Assembly: GCA_031266155.1 (NCBI GenBank)
Contig: JAISBO010000022.1
Coordinates: 1 to 10,459 of the forward strand
Direction of reading: 5' to 3'
Source of the DNA: Puniceicoccales bacterium
Lineage (GTDB): Bacteria > Verrucomicrobiota > Verrucomicrobiia > Opitutales > JAIRKQ01
DNA: 10,459 bases
Shown here: in pieces, positions 7,266-10,459 of the stretch
Layout of the letters: every line of letters begins with the position of its first letter
Position numbering within the stretch: position 1 is the stretch's first letter
Program-made: the position numbers and the translations under genes
Notes under the pieces: model-generated
What the model was told of the DNA's origin: nothing
Databases searched by the model: none
Seen by the model: the letters and a program-made list of their open reading frames with translations, nothing else

Positions 7266-9389
7266 TTAGGAATGGCAGCATTGGTCAAACTGTAGAGACG
7301 ATCTCATATTGAATTCCGCCTGTTTGCCATCATTCCATTGTTGCACAGGTCGTAAATATCCAACTATTCTGGAATAAATTTCCGTCTTTTTGTTGCAATG
7401 GGGACAAGTTTTCTGCTCTCCAACCAAATATCCGTGTTCTGGACAAATGGAAAAGGTTGGCGTCAACGAATAATATGGCAGTTTATAATTTTCTGCAATT
7501 TTCCTAACAAGATTTTTTACCACCTCGGCGTCGGATATCCTTTCTCCGAGAAATGCATGGACGACCGTTCCACCCGTGAACTTTGTCTGCAACTCGTCCT
7601 GGTGATCTAAAAGTTCAAACAAATCATCCGTAAAATCTACGGGAACATGGATAGAGTTAGTATAGAATGGCACATCTTTTTGCTCGTGCTGATTCTGTTC
7701 GTTGGCTGTTTTTATGTTTTTAAACCGCGCCTTATCCTTTTTAGCCAGTCGGAACGACGTACCCTCGGCAGGTGTTGCTTCTAGGTTATAGTGGTTGCCT
7801 GTTTCCTTTTGAAACTTAATGATTTTTTCACGCATGAAATCTAAAACCTCCAGAGCAAAAGCTTTTCCGTCCTTGCTTGTTATGTCTTGGTTTAGAAAAT
7901 TCAAGCATGCTTCATTCATTCCAACCAGTCCAATTGTTGAAAAATGATTCTTCCAAAACTGCCCAAATCTAGACCTGATATCCTTCAAATAAAATGTTGT
8001 GTATGGATACAAATTTGATGCTGTCAGTTTTTCCAATAGTGCTCTTTTGATTTCCAAACTCTCCTTTGCAATATTCATCATCGTTGACAGGCGGTCAAAA
8101 AATTCTTCTTTGGTTTTGGACAAGTGTCCAATTCTCGGAAGATTTATTGTTACAACTCCCACACTTCCCGTCAGAGGGTTCGCCCCAAATAGACCACCAC
8201 CTCGTTTTTCCAGCTGGGTATTGTCGATTCTTAGACGGCAACACATGGAACGGGAATCGTCCGGGTTCATGTCTGAATTAATAAAATTGGAAAAATAGGG
8301 AATACCATATTTGCCGGTCATCTCCCACAACCCTTTCAGGTTTTCGTTATCCCAATCAAAATTTTTTGTCAGATTGATTGTTGGAATTGGGAATGTCATG
8401 ATACGCCCCCGGGCATCTCCTTCTCCCATAACTTCAAACAATGCACGGTTAAATACATCCATTTCTTTCTGGAAGTCTGAATATTTTTCCTGCCTAAATT
8501 CGCCACCTATTATTATCGGTTCATTGGCAAAATGTTTCGGGCAAAACAGGTCGAGTGTTATGTTCGTAAATGGAGTTTGAAATCCTACGCGGGTAGGTAC
8601 GTTGATGTTAAACACAAACTCTTGCAAGGCTTGTTTTACTTGGTCGAATGACAAACTATCATATCGAATAAATGGTGCCAGCAGCGTGTCAAAATTTGAA
8701 AATGCCTGTGCTCCGGCCGCTTCTCCTTGCAACGTATAGAAAAAGTTTACCACCTGTCCGAGTGCCGTCCTAAAATGTTTCGGAGGATATGCTTCCGTCT
8801 TGCCAGGGACACCACAAAAACCTTCTTTCAACAGGGATGCTAAATCCCACCCAACACAATAAACCGACAGTTGATTTAAATCATGCATGTGAAAATCCCC
8901 AGACTCATGGGCCTCTTTAATATGTGAGGGATAAACACTATTCAACCAGTAGGTTTGGCTCAAAGCCCCTGACAAATAATGGTTCAATCCTTGCAACGAA
9001 TAGCACATATTACTATTTTCACGCACTTCCCAGTCTGCCCGTGAAATATACTGATTAATCCTGTCCACTTCCATTTGGATGACGGAACTTTCACTCCGGT
9101 CACGCCTATCCCGGGCTAAGATAAACGCCTTTGCCGTTCGTTGATAGGGAGATGCAAATAATACTTGCTCAATAAAATTCTCAACCTGTTCGGTACTAAC
9201 AGGATTACCCTTATTATGTTCCCAAATCTTCGCTATGACTTCGCGGGCTAGGTCCCAGGAAATTTTTTGACCATATTCCCCCGTAGAGTTTCCTGCTTCC
9301 GTGAGAACTTGAAAAATTTGATTATGCAAAACTGCTTCTACTGCCATTTCATTGGATGCACTTTTTGCCGATTGTGGTATGGTACCCAT
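7266..9389 (-). CDS. nrdD: anaerobic (class III) ribonucleoside-triphosphate reductase, catalytic subunit
   Basis: Reduces ribonucleoside triphosphates to dNTPs without oxygen, using a glycyl radical made by the SAM enzyme NrdG. Length is 707 residues. The C-terminus carries the zinc site (Cys649, His652 nearby, Cys662, Cys665) and the radical site RIVGYLRPVQQWNDGK with Gly677. The family motif SMCCRLRID holds Cys383-Cys384, and NVPTRVGFQTPFTN (263-276) is also family-typical. Residues 41-96 look like the second half of an ATP-cone (VSTEQVENFIEQVL and on), but the first half with its KRDG strand is missing. The start is firm: AAGGAG lies seven bases before the ATG and an in-frame stop lies seven codons upstream. 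The protein ends in an unusual QCCHS tail. No nrdG is in the window. Two NrdR boxes precede the gene. Confidence 0.95.
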   Translation of the reverse strand: MGTIPQSAKSASNEMAVEAVLHNQIFQVLTEAGNSTGEYGQKISWDLAREVIAKIWEHNKGNPVSTEQVENFIEQVLFASPYQRTAKAFILARDRRDRSESSVIQMEVDRINQYISRADWEVRENSNMCYSLQGLNHYLSGALSQTYWLNSVYPSHIKEAHESGDFHMHDLNQLSVYCVGWDLASLLKEGFCGVPGKTEAYPPKHFRTALGQVVNFFYTLQGEAAGAQAFSNFDTLLAPFIRYDSLSFDQVKQALQEFVFNINVPTRVGFQTPFTNITLDLFCPKHFANEPIIIGGEFRQEKYSDFQKEMDVFNRALFEVMGEGDARGRIMTFPIPTINLTKNFDWDNENLKGLWEMTGKYGIPYFSNFINSDMNPDDSRSMCCRLRIDNTQLEKRGGGLFGANPLTGSVGVVTINLPRIGHLSKTKEEFFDRLSTMMNIAKESLEIKRALLEKLTASNLYPYTTFYLKDIRSRFGQFWKNHFSTIGLVGMNEACLNFLNQDITSKDGKAFALEVLDFMREKIIKFQKETGNHYNLEATPAEGTSFRLAKKDKARFKNIKTANEQNQHEQKDVPFYTNSIHVPVDFTDDLFELLDHQDELQTKFTGGTVVHAFLGERISDAEVVKNLVRKIAENYKLPYYSLTPTFSICPEHGYLVGEQKTCPHCNKKTEIYSRIVGYLRPVQQWNDGKQAEFNMRSSLQFDQCCHS

Positions 9390-9397
9390 ATATAAAC

Positions 9398-9403
9398 TCC
9401 TTC
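9398..9403 (-). promoter_or_regulatory. Shine-Dalgarno of nrdD
   Basis: On the minus strand AAGGAG lies about seven bases before the ATG at 9389. It confirms the short N-terminus of NrdD. Confidence 0.7.
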
Positions 9404-9432
9404 TAAACTAAAAATATTAAAATAAATTCAAT

Positions 9433-9448
9433 TTCCTACATATAGTAG
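9433..9448. promoter_or_regulatory. NrdR box 1 (proximal to nrdD)
   Basis: The 16-mer contains the palindrome CTACATATAGTAG (9436-9448) and matches the NrdR consensus (acaCwAtATaTwGtgt) in its core. Its centre lies 32 bp from that of box 2, three helical turns, as known for paired NrdR sites. NrdR represses ribonucleotide reductase genes when dATP is plentiful. Confidence 0.75.
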
Positions 9449-9464
9449 AAAAAATTACTAAAGA

Positions 9465-9480
9465 CCACTATATGTAGTGA
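9465..9480. promoter_or_regulatory. NrdR box 2 (distal), overlapping the nrdD -10 element
   Basis: CCACTATATGTAGTGA matches 13 of 16 positions of the NrdR consensus; the core 14-mer (9466-9479) is a near-perfect inverted repeat. The predicted -10 of nrdD lies inside it, so NrdR bound here would block RNA polymerase. Confidence 0.8.
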
Positions 9481-9494
9481 AATAGGTTTGCCAA
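9467..9494 (-). promoter_or_regulatory. predicted promoter of nrdD
   Basis: On the minus strand TTGGCA (-35, 9489-9494) and TATAGT (-10, 9467-9472) are 16 bases apart. Transcription would start near 9460, giving a leader of about 70 bases that includes NrdR box 1. Confidence 0.6.
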
Positions 9495-9780
9495 CAATTT
9501 TTTTAAAAAATTTTTTGCCTTAATATTTAACAACCGTTCTCCTATCCTTTTTGCCTTTATTTTATCGAACTTTCAACCCATATATTTTCCGAAGATATGG
9601 CAATTTTTTATCACAGCATAAAATTTTCAACCATCTTCGTTGACTTACCCTTTTACCAAAGGTAGCGTTTTCCAAAATATTATTTGAAAATCTTTTCCCC
9701 CATTTTGGCACAAGTCTATGCAAATATTATTTGACATAAATCCATGCAGTGTTTTGTTTTGACTCAAAGAGAGGGATTCT
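9495..9780. other. AT-rich intergenic region between divergent nrdD and rpmJ
   Basis: No gene is seen. It contains long A and T runs (about 9498-9516), an inverted repeat CCATAT/ATATGG (9578-9583 with 9595-9600), and two copies of a 13-base near-palindrome described separately. The rpmJ promoter should lie near its right end: TTGACA at 9731-9736 is an exact -35, but the matching -10 is poor. Confidence 0.4.
9674..9734 (+). repeat. two copies of a near-palindrome upstream of rpmJ
   Basis: AAATATTATTTGA occurs at 9675-9687 and at 9722-9734, 47 bp apart. The second copy sits in the perfect inverted repeat CAAATA-T-TATTTG (9721-9733), which overlaps the TTGACA -35 of the ribosomal-protein genes; the first copy (9674-9686) has one mismatch. 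The arrangement suits a repressor operator, but the AT-richness means chance is possible. Confidence 0.4.
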
Positions 9781-9906
9781 ATGAAAAAAACGACATCGCT
9801 GAGATCGATAAAATTGCGACATCCTGACTGTCAGGTTGTGCGCCGCAAGGGTCGAGTCTATGTAATTTGCAAAACAAACCCGAGATATAAGGCCCGCCAG
9901 GGATAA
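9781..9906 (+). CDS. rpmJ: ribosomal protein L36, type B (bL36, zinc-independent form)
   Basis: A 41-residue component of the large ribosomal subunit. The sequence (KLRHPDCQVVRRKGRVYVICKTNPRYKARQG from residue 11) matches the type-B form in which the zinc ribbon of type A (CxxC, Cys, His) is missing; only Cys17 and Cys30 remain. A purine-rich GAGAGGG (9769-9775 region) lies about six bases before the ATG. It is followed after 17 bases by rpmE, so the two are cotranscribed. Confidence 0.93.
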   Translation: MKKTTSLRSIKLRHPDCQVVRRKGRVYVICKTNPRYKARQG

Positions 9907-9907
9907 A

Positions 9908-9914
9908 AAGGAGG
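9908..9914 (+). promoter_or_regulatory. strong Shine-Dalgarno of rpmE
   Basis: AAGGAGG lies nine bases before the ATG at 9924, directly after the rpmJ stop codon. Confidence 0.85.
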
Positions 9915-9923
9915 AGATATAAC

Positions 9924-10172
9924 ATGAAAGATGGCATTCATCCAGAAAAACATCCAGTATGCTTTATTGACGTATCAACGGGGAAAAAACTTGTGACTAT
10001 GTCATCCCTGCGTTCCAAGCAAAAAGATATCATTGAAGGTGTCGAATGTTACGTCGTTTATTGTGACGTGACAGCAGATTCCCATCCAGCATATACCGGC
10101 GAAAGACGCCTAGTGGATACGGCAGGACGCGTTGAAAAGTTTAATCAAAAATTTTCCCGTATTCGGAAATAA
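9924..10172 (+). CDS. rpmE: ribosomal protein L31, type B (bL31)
   Basis: An 82-residue protein that bridges the two ribosomal subunits. Family motifs are the start MKDGIHPEKHPVCF, SHPAYTGERR (about 53-62) and GRVEKFNQKF (68-77). The type-A zinc cysteines (CxC and CxxC) are absent; the three Cys here (13, 42, 47) do not form that motif. Length and the longer middle loop also fit type B. It lies 17 bases after rpmJ and 21 bases before the first tRNA, so one transcript may carry all four genes. Confidence 0.93.
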   Translation: MKDGIHPEKHPVCFIDVSTGKKLVTMSSLRSKQKDIIEGVECYVVYCDVTADSHPAYTGERRLVDTAGRVEKFNQKFSRIRK

Positions 10173-10193
10173 ATATCATGGCAAAAGATTGAG

Positions 10194-10269
10194 GCCGACT
10201 TAGCTCAGTTGGTAGAGCACCCGCCTTGTAAGCGGACGGTCATCAGTTCAAATCTGATAGTCGGCTCCA
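10194..10269 (+). tRNA. tRNA-Thr (anticodon UGU)
   Basis: A full cloverleaf: acceptor GCCGACT/AGTCGGC, D stem GCTC/GAGC, anticodon loop CTTGTAA with TGT at 10227-10229, T stem ATCAG/CTGAT with loop TTCAAAT, discriminator T, and encoded CCA (10267-10269). It reads ACA, with wobble to ACG and ACU. The outer anticodon-stem pair (27-43) is a C-A mismatch. Confidence 0.95.
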
Positions 10270-10300
10270 TTTTATGGGTAAAGCTGTGGCTTTGATTTTC

Positions 10301-10376
10301 GCCGAGGTAGCTCAGCTGGCAGAGCAACGCATTCGTAATGCGTGGGTCGTGAGTTCGAATCTCATCCTCGGCTCCA
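10301..10376 (+). tRNA. tRNA-Thr (anticodon CGU)
   Basis: Cloverleaf with acceptor GCCGAGG/CCTCGGC, D stem GCTC/GAGC, anticodon stem ACGCA/TGCGT, loop TTCGTAA with CGT at 10334-10336, T stem GTGAG/CTCAT (one G-T pair) and encoded CCA (10374-10376). It reads ACG only. It lies 31 bases after the UGU isoacceptor. Confidence 0.95.
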
Positions 10377-10425
10377 ACCACAAAGTCGTACAAACACAAG
10401 CCCAAAGAGCAACAACAGAAACCTT

Positions 10426-10433
10426 AAAGGAGG
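10426..10433 (+). promoter_or_regulatory. Shine-Dalgarno of a gene at the right edge
   Basis: AAAGGAGG is a near-perfect ribosome binding site. The nearest normal start is GTG at 10450 (reading M-P-K), 16 bases away, which is long. Another start close to the site is not visible (ATT at 10435 would be exceptional). The gene itself runs out of the window, and its identity cannot be read. Confidence 0.4.
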
Positions 10434-10459
10434 CATTAATAAAAATCCTGTGCCAAAGA

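Noticed and set aside
9498..9516. A/T run as a possible origin or unwinding element
   Set aside because: No DnaA-box cluster or replication gene lies nearby; it is simple low-complexity promoter DNA.
10205..10405. 66-codon minus-strand frame containing EIRTHDPRITNALLCQLSYLG-like sequence
   Set aside because: It is the reverse complement of the two tRNA genes, a well-known false protein in databases.

Overview
The window (about 10.5 kb, AT-rich, roughly 40% GC by eye) comes from a Gram-negative, LPS-making bacterium. It carries LpxD, a Skp/OmpH-type periplasmic chaperone and a beta-barrel protein ending in Phe. It can also live without oxygen, because it encodes a class III ribonucleotide reductase. 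The leftmost two genes resemble the paired translocator proteins of a type III secretion system, which points to life in contact with a host cell. Together with the ompH-lpxD pair and the 'type B' ribosomal proteins L36 and L31, this fits a PVC-group bacterium, perhaps Verrucomicrobiota. That assignment is an inference from gene content, not from a marker tree.

Layout. (1) Bases 1-2324: two plus-strand genes, a YopB/SctE-like protein cut by the left edge and a YopD/SctB-like protein with a long coiled coil. (2) Bases 2425-3195: exodeoxyribonuclease III on the minus strand, convergent with the secretion genes and divergent from the next gene. (3) Bases 3356-6130: an envelope block on the plus strand, made of an outer-membrane barrel protein with its own promoter and a strong 16-bp terminator hairpin, then ompH/skp with its own terminator, then lpxD. 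(4) Bases 6177-9389: a minus-strand pair, nrdD followed by a HAD-IIA phosphatase-like gene 21 bases downstream. Two NrdR boxes lie upstream of nrdD, their centres 32 bp apart, and one covers the predicted -10 element. (5) Bases 9781-10376: a plus-strand translation block of rpmJ (L36), rpmE (L31) and two tRNA-Thr genes (anticodons UGU and CGU). A strong Shine-Dalgarno sequence near the right edge suggests another gene starts there.

How the parts work together. The secretion pair would form the pore in a host membrane. The envelope block serves lipid A synthesis and outer-membrane protein delivery. NrdD supplies dNTPs without oxygen and appears to be under NrdR control, while its own N-terminal ATP-cone looks shortened. 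The L36/L31 pair lacks the zinc-binding cysteines of the zinc-type forms and is preceded by a repeated near-palindrome that could be an operator.

No insertion sequence, CRISPR array, integrase or rRNA gene was seen.
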